From NCBI GenBank assembly GCA_023213315.1, contig JAKCPI010015674.1, positions 1 through 64,000 of the forward strand: a DNA stretch of 64,000 nt, written 5' to 3'. The position numbers and the translations under genes were made by a program. The DNA comes from Euborellia annulipes (taxonomy: Eukaryota; Arthropoda; Insecta; Dermaptera; Anisolabididae). Shown here in pieces: positions 1 to 10,918 of this stretch; positions within the stretch are counted from its first letter, which is position 1, and every line of letters starts with the position of its first letter. Below the pieces are notes generated by a model, which worked only from the letters and a program-made list of their open reading frames with translations, ran no database searches and was not told the origin of the DNA.

Positions 1-489
1 TACCTAGAAACAGGGGACTAAAAACGATTTAATATAAACCTTTTTAAAAATACGTTTCAAATTGTCCCGCAATTATTTAAAATTCCATATAATAAATTTA
101 AAAAGTCAAAATTTAAAGCCTCCCACAACTCAAGTATGATTTATTAAATCCTATTCTCTAGGAACCCATATATTTATATAATTTATTGCCTACAAGTTAG
201 AACATAACAGTTATACCTGTAAATTCAATTAAAATAAAACCCTGGTTATTATATGCTAATAAGAATTATTGATTTTAGGTTTAATGTTAATCAATAATAT
301 TTGTTTGGACAAAAGAGGATGTTGATCAAAATCAGGCTTTACATTATTATTCAGAAAAAATTAAAATTTTATTCCATTAAATAAAACAAAAATTGTAAAA
401 AAATTTCACTTGCAGAATTATTTATTATCAAATAAAAATAGAAAATAATTTATTGTATTTGGCTGCCTGCGTCTTTTCATTCTAGATAG

Positions 490-725
490 CAAGGGCGGAT
501 CCAGAGGTGTTTCTGGGGGGGGGGGTAATTTGGAGTGACTCGTCGCACAGCACACTATTTTTTTCTTAATTTCAGTAATTTAAAGGCGCATTCTGTACTT
601 GTTTGCCAGAATATAAATACAAATCAAATTTTTAAGTATTAATTTTTAAAATTTTACGTGAAAAATAAATTTTTTGCAAAAAAAAGGTATTTTTTCAAAT
701 CTCCCCCCCCTTGTATCCGCCCTTG
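490..725. mobile_element. hAT-type MITE with 8-bp target duplication
   Basis: The terminal inverted repeats begin CAAGGGCGGATCC on the left and read ATCCGCCCTTG on the right. They are flanked by identical 8-bp copies CTAGATAG at 482-489 and 726-733. An 8-bp duplication plus a CA-start TIR is the hallmark of the hAT superfamily. The 236-bp body is AT-rich, has a G run just inside the left TIR and a C run just inside the right, and holds no coding potential, so it depends on a transposase supplied elsewhere. Confidence 0.88.
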
Positions 726-1108
726 CTAGATAGTGACTTTAAGTCAAGAGAAAAAACCTAAAAAGTGGAAATTTAAAAAGAATAAATAAGATTTTTTTTG
801 TGATAAATTTTTACTCTGGTCTCTGGATTAAATAATATAAAAAAATTTGTTGCAGGCTCCTAAATGACAAATTTCTTAATGGACTTTCGATTTATTGCTC
901 TAGAGAAAAGGTCGGAAATCTTTTAGATATTTCGCATCACTAAATTCGCAATTTAAAATTTCGCGGATTATTAATATAAATTCTAAAAGGTTCGAATTAA
1001 TACGAACATTAGTTGTTACTTTTTCTATTTCGATGACCAAATAGTCTTTATTCTGCAGCAAAGGCCATTAGTGTTTTATTGTACAATATTTAATATTTTA
1101 TTATTAGT

Positions 1109-1195
1109 GATGGGTATCGGGGGACGTTCCACTGCTTGTTCTCAGGGCCACTTAACCGAAGCCCTGCTTCGGCATTGCTTGGTAGAAGTTTAATC
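1109..1195. other. GC-rich repeat-like fragment, possible hAT end
   Basis: A GC-rich island in an AT-rich intron begins TAGTGATGGGTATCGG, which resembles a common hAT terminus (AGTGATGGG). On the minus strand it carries the decamer AAGCAATGCC, also seen in the 5S-derived fragments of this window, and a short GAAGC/GCTTC hairpin. No partner terminus or target duplication was found. Confidence 0.3.
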
Positions 1196-2203
1196 AAACG
1201 TCTATTATTTATTTTGCAAATCTCAGTAATATTTTGAAACAAACTAATTCGCTATATAATGTTCTTATTAACAAATGATAATACATCTTTAAACAAAATC
1301 TATTTTTTTACTTTAAAAGATCTCAATGAATTTAAATAATAGTCTAACTGAATACCAATTAATTTCTGCTTCACATGGTTTATTTCAAATTTAGTTTAAA
1401 TTCTCTCTCTATTCCTCATAAATACCCGAACATAATTACCAAATGTAGCTACCTATTTCGGGAAAAAGGCTTATGTTCAAGTTTAAATATCGAATAGAGC
1501 AATAGCGTATAGCAGGTTCGCTGGTCAGATTATTCGATCAATTCCTAAATAAACTGTAGGGGTTGATTAATAACTGTCAAAAAGTTTTAAAATAATTTTT
1601 ACCATAATTGCATAGCTTACTAATAAAAAAAAAAACTAGCATTTCATTCGGTAATCTTTCATTAAAATTTTATTTTCGGGTAATGGCCTGTTTGGCACGT
1701 TAATCCATGTAGAGGTTTTATGTAGAATAACAAGAAAGGCAATCAATTATTTTTAATCGGAGATACTGTACATTTATTATGCATAATTAAAAGATATATC
1801 AAGTTTTTAATTTTCGTTATCTCTGATGTTATGAGATAAGAGGTCGCCCATTTCATATTTTTATAAAGCCTATTTAATATATCATTCAGTATAATGGTGA
1901 TGAAAAATGTTATTATAGTTAGAAAAATAAAAAGTAATTTTTTAATTTAAGATGAAAAATAAACAAGCTCTTATGACTGACATATCTGATAACATTTTTG
2001 ATGAGGCAATGACAATTTTACTTTGAATATTTAAGAAAAAATAATATTTCAATTATCAACAAAGTGTAACTTATCTGGGTGAAGCGTGGAAAATGAAAGA
2101 AAAGTCCTTTGAAAATGAGTATAAATTATAAAGACTATTGAAAATTCAGTTAACATCTGACAAAATTGTTACCAGATTTCTTTAGTGTTTTTGCTTATTC
2201 TTA
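1196..2203. other. AT-rich stretch without recognisable features
   Basis: Intronic AT-rich sequence with short A and T runs. I find no open frame, RNA gene or repeat end here. Confidence 0.6.
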
Positions 2204-2211
2204 ACGTTTCC

Positions 2212-2477
2212 CAGTGGCGTAGCGAGGGGGGGTGCAAGGGGGGTCATCATGCCCCGGGCGCTACCCACAATGGGGCGCCAAATGGTCAGCAAAACAAAAA
2301 ATTGCTGGATAATTTTTATTTTTATTATAATTGATTTCTGGAAAATATATTTTAAATTTAGTGTAATATAATAATTTTGGATATTTTACATATAATATTA
2401 TATGGTTTTCCAATGTGGGGGGGGGGCGCTAAAAAGGTATTGTACCCCGGGCGCGAGTTAAGCTCGCTACGCCACTG
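2212..2477. mobile_element. hAT-type MITE with 8-bp target duplication
   Basis: The left end reads CAGTGGCGTAGCGAG and the right end CTCGCTACGCCACTG, a perfect 15-bp inverted repeat. Identical 8-bp duplications ACGTTTCC lie at 2204-2211 and 2478-2485. The 266-bp body has G-rich subterminal tracts and no ORF. The perfect TIR and TSD suggest a fairly recent insertion into SCYL2 intron 1. A fragment of the same right end recurs near 32.53 kb. Confidence 0.9.
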
Positions 2478-2811
2478 ACGTTTCCGTTTCCAATTTGCCA
2501 GTATCAGATTGGACAGGCTAATTAGTCAAGCTAATAACTAGTAGAAAGGGTGACAAACTATCAATATTAATAGAAAAGAGCTTAATGTTGAATGAACGCA
2601 TGACAAATCTAGATAATAAGATCTGTTGAAAACAATTTCTCTAAACATGGAAAAGTATTATCAAGGAAATGGCAATTTTTGTACATAAGATATAAAAATT
2701 TGTTAGATTTTTTTCAACGAGAGACTGATAAAAAACAAACAATACAAAAACTAAATTTTATAAAAAATATTCCCTAACGTTGGGACCTTAAAAATAATAC
2801 CAAAAAATAGC

Positions 2812-3440
2812 ATGAGTCTTGAAAAGAATTCGAAATCAAGGGAATATAAGAAAAATTCGAATTATCAAGACTGAATTATCAAGAAGTTGTAAATGTCAAG
2901 AGGAAAGAAAAAAATTCGAATTATTAAGAATTTTTATTATTCCCAATTTCAACGCGGAGTCTTTTGCTTTGAGGAGAGCACCACCAACAGGTAAGTTTTG
3001 TGATCCTCCTTGTCGGAGCAACTTGATTAACAAATCCTCGAGAATAAGAATGACTTTGTAAAATTTCTTCTTTTTTCTTCAAAATTATAGCCAGCGTTGA
3101 TGGTGGAACATTGAAAGTTTTTTTTCAAATAACTTTCCACGGTCGTGATGATTTTTTTGGACACAGTAAGGGAGCCGTACTTCTTTCTATCTTGCACTGA
3201 ACGTGACAAACTAAAGAGAATTTGAATAGGGGTAAACATTACGGAGAAAATGAGGAGTAAACATTGCTAAAAAAATTATAAAAAGTGTAAGTGGCCTAAT
3301 TCGAATTTAGAACGTTCTCTCCCCCTCTTGTTACGAAAAGGATTTCGAGTTTTCGAGAGTATCAAAATACACAGCATTTTTTCGATTTACCGAAGTTTAC
3401 AGATCAAGAGTTCGAATTATCGAGAGTCGACTGTCTAAGA
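2812..3440. mobile_element. Tigger/pogo-like DNA transposon relic
   Basis: The right end (about 3405-3437) reads, inverted, as CAGTCGACTCTCGATAATTC, typical of pogo/Tigger termini (CAGT then C-rich, then repeated TAATTCGAA-like words). Many GAATTCGAA and AATTCGAATTA words lie between 2825 and 2940. The left terminus is degenerate. Open frames of 80 and 70 codons inside do not resemble an HTH or DDE domain that I can recognise. No clear TA duplication was found. Confidence 0.45.
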
Positions 3441-3799
3441 TGATTGGCCACAGAAACAAAAAGGACTTTGTTAAGATGAATAGTTTGTGAAAAATCAAAT
3501 CATATGATACAGACCTAGTAAATGAAGAATAATTATATATACGTACAAGAGGTCATAACAAAAAAAAAGGTTATTTTTTCACCCCTTCCATTGAGCGAAT
3601 TTTATAAAGGCTATTATTTCAAAATCTATGTTAAAAAATAAATTACACTTTAGATTTATTAAAAAGATATTTGATCAAACATTTAGAGGAAACAGGAACA
3701 AACATAGTATCGAAAAATATTTTAATTTTATTCTTCCATTAAATAAGGAACTAGGAAAGAACAGCTTCATAACGTGGGTTTTAGTTTTGATTTTTCTTT

Positions 3800-3801
3800 A
3801 A

Positions 3802-3825
<24 letters not shown>
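3800..3825. repeat. Poly-T tract in SCYL2 intron
   Basis: A run of about 26 T residues lies about 125 bases from the SCYL2 splice donor. It could be the tail of a minus-strand retroelement or simple slippage; no element body is evident beside it. Confidence 0.6.
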
Positions 3826-3832
<7 letters not shown>

Positions 3833-3947
3833 ATTTTCATAAACAAGCAAAAATATAATGAAATATTCTTAACAGAAAGTTGGATTTTGAAACCATTAAG
3901 TTAATGAAGATTAAATCCATGATAGATTAAATTGTCGATGAGCTTAC

Positions 3948-4100
3948 CTTGCCGTCGCTTTTGCGGTAACCGTCGTGGATCCTCCAAACGAGTTCTGGAC
4001 CAGCACTAGCCGTCTGTTTGCCAACCTCGAAGAACTGAACGATGGGATTGGAGTCGAGAGCATTTTGGGCGCCGCCACCATGTTTAAACTTGGAGAACAT
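3948..4100 (-). CDS. SCYL2: SCYL2 (SCY1-like pseudokinase 2), first coding exon
   Basis: The exon encodes 51 residues beginning MFSKFKHGG and containing NPIVQFFEVGKQTASAGPE, then LVWRIHDGYRKSDGK. From memory this matches the N-terminus of SCY1-like 2 proteins (a short MxxKLK start, then NPVxxxFxVGxxxASxGxxLxWKIxxGxKKS), just before the pseudokinase domain. SCYL2 is a catalytically impaired kinase-like protein of clathrin-coated vesicles. The exon ends in frame after AAG with a consensus minus-strand donor GTAAG at 3947-3943, where SCYL2 proteins continue into the VFVFDKK strand. The ATG at 4100 is chosen because its product matches the family length; upstream in-frame ATGs at 4115 and 4133 would add 5 or 11 residues (MPAWAVMPATA) with no family counterpart. 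The GC content is much higher than the flanks, as expected for an exon. Confidence 0.85.
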
Positions 4101-4440
4101 AGCAGTGGCGGGCATAACCGCCCAAGCCGGCACTACTCCTACTCCTCACACTCTCACACACTAAATTCAATCAAGTTCAGATGACTTTAACTGTCCGAAA
4201 ACCACACAATACAGTACTGAGAGAGAGTGGAAGAGAAGAGATAGAAAGAGAGAAGGGAGCACTTTTTTTTAGTTCTGTTACATATTGAGCTATAGAACTG
4301 GGGGATGAGTTGGACACATGAATGTTCCAAATGGCAATTGGCAAAGTTATTCAATCCAGTCCAATAATAGACGGCCAGAGGGAAATATACGAATCTCGCC
4401 GGAAATTGCCTCACGCCGGACGACCCCTGAAACAGAGATT
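4101..4440 (-). promoter_or_regulatory. Probable SCYL2 5' UTR and promoter
   Basis: This is the stretch immediately upstream of the SCYL2 start on the minus strand. It has raised GC at 4101-4150 and again at 4375-4430 (GCCGG and CGCCGGACG words), with a GA/CT-rich block at 4216-4258. No TATA box is obvious, as is usual for a housekeeping gene. The transcription start is not determined; the assignment rests on position and composition. Confidence 0.4.
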
Positions 4441-4654
4441 AGTCACAAATAGAATAAACACACTCTAATATGAAAAACAAGAAAAGCCAATTTAGTTCAG
4501 TTAAATTCTAATTTAGAATTGTAATGCGAAAATATAAAATATAATCTATAACTTAATTTTATTTGTTGCCTTTGCCCCCCCCCCGGCCGGGGGTTGGGTT
4601 TTAATCAACAAAAGAAGAAAAATGAGAAAAGAAATGTGAAGTTAGGTTTATCGT

Positions 4655-4870
4655 CTACGGTATCTGGGGGGGAGGGGGGGGGAGGGGGGGGGAAAGGAAG
4701 TAAATATTATGGAGAGGGAGGTTGAAATTGGTCGTCGGGAAGAGATGGTTTCAGAGAAAAAGTAAGTGGAAAATCTAAATAGGGAGTGGGAGGGGGGTGG
4801 TTTTGTTGATAGTTGTGTGAAATAATTAAGTTTTATAGGGAAATGAGGGTGGGGGGTTGTGGTGGGGTTA
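4655..4870 (+). repeat. G-rich tract with G-quadruplex potential
   Basis: The plus strand has several successive runs of 6 to 10 G separated by single A (4665-4693), followed by further GGGAGGGGGG and GGTGGGGGG words to about 4866. Four or more G runs this close can form a G-quadruplex on the plus strand. It lies about 560-770 bp upstream of the SCYL2 start codon, so a regulatory role is conceivable but unproven. A C run paired with GGCCGGGGG sits at 4575-4590. Confidence 0.65.
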
Positions 4871-4988
4871 GAGGAATAGATAATATGAATTTGGAAAAAA
4901 TGTTTTTAATTAAATCATAGAAAAATTTATTATAAGAAAATAAAGAGTTAAAGAAACCAATCATAAATTAAGACGATTTAAACAAAAA

Positions 4989-5306
4989 GGAACCGACAGA
5001 ATATTCGATTTCGGCCAGTTTCGGCCGTAGTTTCGGTTTCGACCAAAAAGTAGCCGAAACATGAGTATGAAAAGATGGGATGAGACTCGCATGCAAAAAA
5101 AAGATCAAATGATTAAAAAAATTTAGTCTCCTTAAAAAAATAGGTAAAATGATTTTCACGGGAGGGGAAAAAATTAAAAAAAAAAGTAAAATGATATGAA
5201 TTTTGTATAGGAAATACAAGTTTCGGTTTGGGTTACGGTTTCAGCCGAAACTAAGATTTAGGCCGAAATTCGGTTTCGGCTGAAAATCTTGTTTCTGTGG
5301 GGCCCT
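4989..5306. mobile_element. hAT-type MITE, family F copy 1
   Basis: The left end GGAACCGACAGAA and the right end, inverted, resemble the ends of the copy at 61392. Both copies have subterminal runs of the word TTTCGGCCGAAA. The 8-bp flanks AACAAAAA at 4981-4988 and 5307-5314 are identical. The interior (around 5070-5160) shares the phrase GATGGGATGAGACTCG with the unrelated element at 43.7-44.0 kb, so this copy is a mosaic. Confidence 0.75.
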
Positions 5307-5315
5307 AACAAAAAT

Positions 5316-5723
5316 GAAAACTCAAAATGCCAATAAAGGCATTGGGGCTGTGTCACTGTGGCTAAAGGATATAATTAGAAAACGAAGTGATAAGAAATAT
5401 TAAAAGAACGATCTTCGTCGTAGAAGCTTGGAGCCGAAATTTTATATTATTTTTTAAATAAATTATTATTTTGTTATACGAAATTAGTTTCAAGCCCCCC
5501 CTGCCCCCCCCCGCCCCAGCAAGTCAATTTTGTATAGGGCTCCGCTTTTGTTTAGGCTAGTCCTGTACTTTGATATAAATAATGAAATAATATCGAGGAG
5601 GAGTGAAAGCAAATCATAATTTTATAAACAACATTGTTGAGCAGACTGAAATTAAAGTTTGAAACATGTCGAAATTATATGTTTAATAAATTCGATTCTA
5701 TTTTAAACAAAGAATAAAAGTAT
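5316..5723. other. AT-rich stretch without recognisable features
   Basis: No gene or repeat end was recognised. A C-rich run at 5495-5515, next to a C/G-tract and GGGCTCCGC, may be a worn hAT end. Confidence 0.5.
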
Positions 5724-6415
5724 AAAAATCTGGTGTGACTGGGCACAGCACACAACTCTCTTACCTTCGGTAATCGAAAGTTGTGTTCTGTGCTTGTCAC
5801 ACCAGATTTTTTGTGTCGACATGTATTTAGTTCCCGACAGTACGGAACATTTGAATTCAGATGTAAAATTTATAAGTATGGGAAAATATTTATATTTTTT
5901 TACCATGGCAACCATTTCTCCTATCCTTCCCTATGAAATACAAGAGTAAAGTGGTCTTCAGAAGATTTCAATCGCAAAATGAGAATATACATTTTAAAGA
6001 GCATCTAAAAAATAATTGATTTTTGAATTTAAAAAAAAATCGTTGGAGCAAATTTTGAGAAAATCGTAAAAAACTGAAAAAGTACATCAGTAAAGTACTA
6101 GTACTCTTTGGCCGATTTTGATTAAAAGCTTATTTTTCCGGTCCCGGGGGTGTTTAACTTAAATATAAAATTTCAACCTCATAGCTCAATTCCTTCATGC
6201 TTAAAATTGAACACACACACACCCACACACCCACACACCCACCCACACACCCACCCACACACAGACAGACCATGTCGCGAAAACCACTTTTTTGGATTCA
6301 GGGGACCTCAAAACGTGAAGATCCATCAAAATCTCGACATCGAATTTTTGACATGAATCCAATACTTTCTCTCTATATATATATTACATATATACATAGG
6401 TAAGAGAAAGTAAAA
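5724..6415 (-). mobile_element. Family A element, full-length copy 1
   Basis: Full-length minus-oriented copy of the window's most abundant repeat. In its plus sense family A starts TTTTACTTTCTCTTACC, folds at once with AGAGAAAGTA, and ends in a hairpin closing on GTCACACCAGATTTT. The core contains the conserved phrases GATGTCGAGATTTTGATGG and CACGTTTTGAGGTCCCC, a variable CA/GT microsatellite (here CACCCA units at 6212-6265), and an X-box-like site. The reading frames across the microsatellite (6150-6356, 6197-6403) recur in other copies only because the DNA is conserved. No terminal inverted repeat or coding region is seen. Confidence 0.85.
5899..5912 (-). promoter_or_regulatory. RFX/X-box-like palindrome in family A copy 1
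   Basis: The site reads TTTACCATGGCAAC on the plus strand, one base from the palindromic X-box GTTRCCATGGYAAC bound by RFX factors. The same site is present at the equivalent place in the other copies. Confidence 0.45.
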
Positions 6416-6640
6416 ATTTGCGTTATTGTTATTTAAATTTTTTTATTTAATTTATTTAATAATGGGTAGTTGAAGTTTGAGCTATTTGATTAAAATGTTT
6501 TTCTCTGTAATCTACATTATAATTTAGAGGGTAGGATTTCATTATAATCATAGTATCATATTGTAACCTACTTGATATCGTTTTTATATTAAATAAAATA
6601 TAATTTTTTTATTTAGATATAAAATTCTAAAAAGTAAATA
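6416..6640. other. AT-rich spacer
   Basis: Low-complexity AT-rich sequence between family A copy 1 and the TTAA MITE. Nothing recognised. Confidence 0.6.
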
Positions 6641-6644
6641 TTAA

Positions 6645-7794
6645 GGCGACTACACACGTATCTGCAAAATTAACAAGCATGCACGTGCAATCTTTTTCTA
6701 TAAGGAAACTGTAGCGTCTGTAGGACAATTTTGCGCAAGCATTTTAATTGTGCAAGCCGCTTGATGCTCTAATTAATTTTGATAGTTCAATTCAAATATT
6801 AATATTTGAGACAACAGAGACAATAACAGAGATAACAGAGACAACAGGTCTCTGTTTAAGGTTAGTATTTCTTGTTATCTTCGAATAATCTTCCAAGTTT
6901 TACATTAATTTTTGGCTAAGCTGTTTCTTGCCCAAGCATGCTTGTGCCGAAGGGAATTTGTGCATGCTGGTACAAAAAGATTGCTTAAAAATTGATTTTT
7001 ACAATTTATACCGAGTCACCCTGCTATTTTGTTCTACTCATTATAAAGAATTCTAGGAATTTTTGCCAATTTTTTAGCATTTTTTTATTTAGGGGTCTCT
7101 ACCACCCTTTAAAGTTTAGCCTAGTTAAATTCATTGAGGGATTAGATTTAATAGTCCAATCGATATAACTTTTTATCTGGAAAGTATTCCGAAGATAATG
7201 AAAATTTTTACAGGTTACCTGGGGGTACACTAGGATATCTATCCTAAGCCCTCGACTTCGAGAACCTTGTGCTAACTTGGAAGGGAGGGGGTGCAAAAAC
7301 CTAAAAAATTCTGGGCTTTTTTTAGTTTTTTGCTTATATTTCGTAATCTGAGCATATTTTGTCTACTATAGTCCAATGCAAAGATAGATTTGCTATAATC
7401 TAGTACAGTACATAAAACGAATTTGTAGACCAAACATTAACCGAGATACTGCAGGTCAAAGTTAGACAAATTTTGTATTTAGAGAAAATTTGTCTAAATT
7501 TTTTAAATTATAGAAAATCTAATGCCCTACAACTTTGCATTGAATTATAGTAACTAAAAAATTCGCAAAAATTCCTATGATTCTTTTTTAAAGAGTAGAA
7601 CAAAATAGCAGGGTGGCCCGGTATAAATTGAAAAAATCAATTTTTAACGACACACCTAATACCTATAACATTATATAAAACAAATGTATTAAGAAAATAT
7701 GAACTATAATGGACTTTATGTCTAGGTGGCATACTATTAAATACGGCCCTGCAGGTGGATGATTGTCAAGTTTGCATTTACTTGTCTAGCAGCC
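6645..7794. mobile_element. TTAA-flanked MITE, family G copy 1 (interrupted)
   Basis: The left end follows TTAA at 6641-6644 and contains CAAGCATGCACGTGCAA. The right end, inverted, contains TGCAAACTTGACAATCAT and GCTGCTAGACAAG, followed by TTTA at 7795-7798. The long inverted termini match the copy at 49.35-49.80 kb. A second element (6989-7643) plus about 100 bp of other sequence is lodged near the right end. A TTAA target fits the piggyBac or Kolobok groups. No coding sequence is seen. Confidence 0.65.
6989..7643. mobile_element. MITE with ~50-bp inverted repeats (family H)
   Basis: Both ends read, inward, TTAAAAATTGATTTTT followed by CAATTTATACC and CACCCTGCTATTTTGTTC, with only about four mismatches over 53 bp. 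The TTAA words at 6985-6988 and 7644-7647 could be the target duplication or part of the repeat. The element sits inside family G copy 1. The 655-bp interior has no recognisable protein; a 65-codon frame at 7099-7296 is not a known domain. Confidence 0.7.
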
Positions 7795-7799
7795 TTTAG

Positions 7800-10165
7800 G
7801 CCTATATTGTATTCAATTTAATTTTTTGAAAGGAAGTTGAGTATTCTGTCTCACAATGCCTGAGTTTTACTGGTGGAAAGTACTTAATTTGAGAGTAAAA
7901 CAGGAATGAGTTCATTTTACGTTAAATCTTCACCTTCTGGTAAATAAAATAAAATTCGAAGAGAGTTCCTCACTAGATTAACCACTACTTGTTATTTGAA
8001 TTATAATTTTTAATTATTGAATTTTTGCCTTAATTTCTACCTTTTTGTCAGTTTTGTACATTTTTTATGTTTTAATTTTAAATATTTTTATTTAACATAT
8101 TGAGTTGCTAACTATAGCTACTGTACAATATTTATATTTTTATTTTTAATAAATAATAAACACAAAATGAGGCCTATAATTAAAAACTCACATAATAATA
8201 CAAACCACAAAGGCTTTAATAAACATATTCCTGTATATAATTATTGAGAAAAATAGTCAGTCGCTAACGTTAATGTCGTTTGAATCGAACATTAACTGAT
8301 AACTTTTCATATAATAACGAGAAGATTATAAAAAATTTATTCTAGAAAATATAAAATTATTCTAGAAGATGAAATTGAGTTCGTTTCTACACACATTAAG
8401 AGTATTTTATGTTTTTTTTTATCGTTAATGATAACGATAGTTTGGAAAAGATCATTTTCTAGATTAAAATTAATAAAAAAAAATCATCCTAAATGACAAT
8501 TTTGTTGTCATAGAGTGACAATAAAGGAAATTGTTATATACAAATGAAGAAGAAACTTCTAAATGAATGTAGTCTAATAAAAATTTTTCTTATATCATTA
8601 TCATAATTAGCTGTTGAAATTAAAAAAAAAAAAGTGCCAATGTTAATTTTTGCTTACGTCATATTATTTATATGCTCACTCTAAGAAAGAATACTTTAAT
8701 CACAAGCATATTTAGATACATTTTTGACTCCTACTGTATAAATCGAACTAAAAATGAGCTATTTAGTGATTTTGGTTGTAAATGGAATTGTAAAATACTT
8801 GCATTGTATATGATATAGATATGGATGAATATAAATTGTATTTTATCTAAGGCTTAGATTTACATACATAATAAATGTATTGTGCCCTTTTAACAACTTC
8901 GGGACAGATACAATTTGAAAGACTAATGATGAGAAAATAAAGTTTTCTCGAAACGTCTCGTTAATTGTAATAAAATCGGAGGCTTTAATTTTTGGCTGCC
9001 CCTGCTTCCTTCCTTGTATATTAATTTTTTTCTTTTATATGCTAAATATTTATTTGTCCAAAAATAGAGTTGCTGATTTTATTCATTCATTCATTTATTT
9101 TCATTATATAACGTTTATGTCTAATTAATAATTTAAAAAATCTTTCCAACAAAAAAATTTAGGCAAATTAATTAGAAGCAAGTTGCCTCATGGATGCCTG
9201 CCTTAAAACCTTGCCAATCCTACACAAAATATTACATTAAAAGAGCAAAAAAAAATTTAATAAACTCACAAATTATTTTTACCTCACTTAATATGGAAAC
9301 AAAAAAAAAAGCTTTTTAATTAAAAAAAATAATAATAATAAGATAAGCAGTCGGTTGGGCCTTTAATTTGGCACTGAACTGAGAATCTCACACAGGCGAA
9401 AAGTACCATAAAGTCGAATGACGAAAATCTAGAAAAATACCCAAATTAAGGAGTAGATGTTTGATGAATGAATGCAATTTTAAACACAAAAGAGGTGTCT
9501 TTTTCTAATTCGGTCATATTCTATGAAAGGAGAGAACAGAGATCCAAGTGCAAAACAAATCCCCTGAGAAAAGGATTGGACTTCAAGAGAGAATATCGTT
9601 GGTTAAAAACTACATAAAATAGAAGAAAAGAAAAAAAAATTGGAGAATCAATCTCTCTATCTCTTTATAACCTCATCATTTTTCAACTTTAAAATTGATT
9701 TCTCACATATCTGCGGAAATACATCGCAATTTATTGATCCAAAGAGCAGTATGTATGCTATGTTATTTTTAAATTTAAAGCATTTGACCATTTATAATCA
9801 ATTAAGTTATTTATAAATACTATCAAAGTGAAGTTAGAGGTTTCTCGGACATTTTAGACTTTAAATAAATTTATAATTCCTTTGTTATAAGGCCTATAAA
9901 TAGATGACCCTCTATGGTGAGAGGTCTTTGAGAGAGTAGAGGAAATATAATTACTTTCTAAAATACATAAATTTTGAATATAAATTAGTTGATTTTCCTA
10001 GAAAATTTTAAATGAGAAAACATTCATTTAGTAGGCCTACAATATTTTAAAATAATAATTTGAAAAAATTTATAACTAGAGAGCGGATGTACATGTTATT
10101 GAATTATTTTTTTACTAATAGATAGTTATATGAAATTTAGTATCTATACGAATTACATATTTTTA
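7800..10165. other. Gene-free AT-rich stretch
   Basis: About 2.4 kb of AT-rich sequence with homopolymer runs. No exon-like GC rise, RNA gene or repeat terminus was recognised. If unique, it is ordinary intergenic DNA. Confidence 0.55.
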
Positions 10166-10170
10166 GAAGC

Positions 10171-10493
10171 TTTTATTATTATTATTTGAGATTCCTATCG
10201 GGATCCCCTTTTATTTACACGAGGTGCTTTCGTGCACGAAGACCCACACCTCAAACCCAATCGGCCTCTGGCCGTAGCCATCTACCGGCGCGGCGCCCCA
10301 TCAATTCCTATCTCTAACTCCTCCTCCTGCTTTCGTCACTTTCTAGTGAACTAATCCTTATTTCTGGTTCCAACCGGCTCCTTATATCCAATCTCTTCTA
10401 TGCTATGGAGGATGTCCCAGTTTTGAGGAGGGACTCCCTCAGCACCGGAGGGGGTCCGGGGTTCTCGGGGGGTGTGGGGGGTTTCCTGGTGCC
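10171..10493 (-). mobile_element. Probable non-LTR retroelement 3' fragment
   Basis: A strikingly GC-rich block (GGCGCGGCGCCCC, repeated CCTCCT) lies in AT-rich DNA. On the minus strand it ends with AATAAAAGG and then an (AAT)n microsatellite at 10167-10182, the layout of a LINE 3' end with a short-unit tail. No reverse transcriptase residues can be read in it. It could also be an old gene fragment. Confidence 0.4.
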
Positions 10494-10720
10494 CCTTTTT
10501 TTTTTTTTTTTTTGCTTTGCATGTAGCCTACTCTTTTCGAAGAATGCACTGGGAGGGAATCTTCTTTAAGTCCCTTCCACAGGACGGGATGTCATAGCAA
10601 CTCCATCTCCTCGTAGAGTTGCCTGGGGACTATTGTGGTGAGATCCAATATTCCAAATCAGGGCTTGCTTGAGGATTTGTTTGCATTAAATAAATATTTT
10701 TATTTAATGAAGCCCTCAGG
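10494..10720 (-). mobile_element. Poly-A-tailed retroelement or processed fragment
   Basis: A T17 run at about 10497-10513 (poly-A on the minus strand) follows a moderately GC-rich body whose minus strand runs from about 10690 down to 10515. This is the arrangement of a minus-strand retroposed copy. The family is not recognised, and it abuts family A copy 2 on the right. Confidence 0.35.
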
Positions 10721-10722
10721 GC

Positions 10723-10868
10723 TTTTACTTTCTCTTACCTATGTATATATGTAATATATATATAGAGAGAAAGTATTGGATTCATGTCAAAATTCGATGT
10801 CGAGATTTTGATGGATCTTCACGTTTTGAGGTCCCCTGAATCCAAAAAAGTGGTTTTCGCGAATGGTC

Positions 10869-10918
<50 letters not shown>

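Larger units (their letters stand above)
1..3947 (-). other. SCYL2: SCYL2 intron 1 (partial, runs off left edge)
   Basis: The SCYL2 exon ends at 3948 with a GTAAG donor on the minus strand, so the sequence to its left should be intron 1. I see no further exon matching the kinase-like domain between 1 and 3947. The stretch is AT-rich and holds only mobile-element remnants, listed separately. The intron is therefore longer than 3.9 kb and the rest of the gene lies outside the window. That the intron runs all the way to position 1 is inferred from the missing acceptor and exon. Confidence 0.6.

Noticed and set aside
3975..4184. Plus-strand frame opposite the SCYL2 exon
   Set aside because: It is a shadow of the minus-strand coding exon, whose product matches SCYL2 and whose donor site is on the minus strand.
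6150..6403. Repeated open frames encoding NLNIKFQP...SRKPLFWIQG-like peptides in several family A copies
   Set aside because: The same peptides arise because the DNA of family A is conserved. Two overlapping frames are equally open in copy 1, the microsatellite shifts frame between copies, and no start or domain is conserved.
10872..10918. CRISPR-like or other regular short repeat array
   Set aside because: It is a pure GT microsatellite at the variable position of family A. There are no spacers anywhere in the window.
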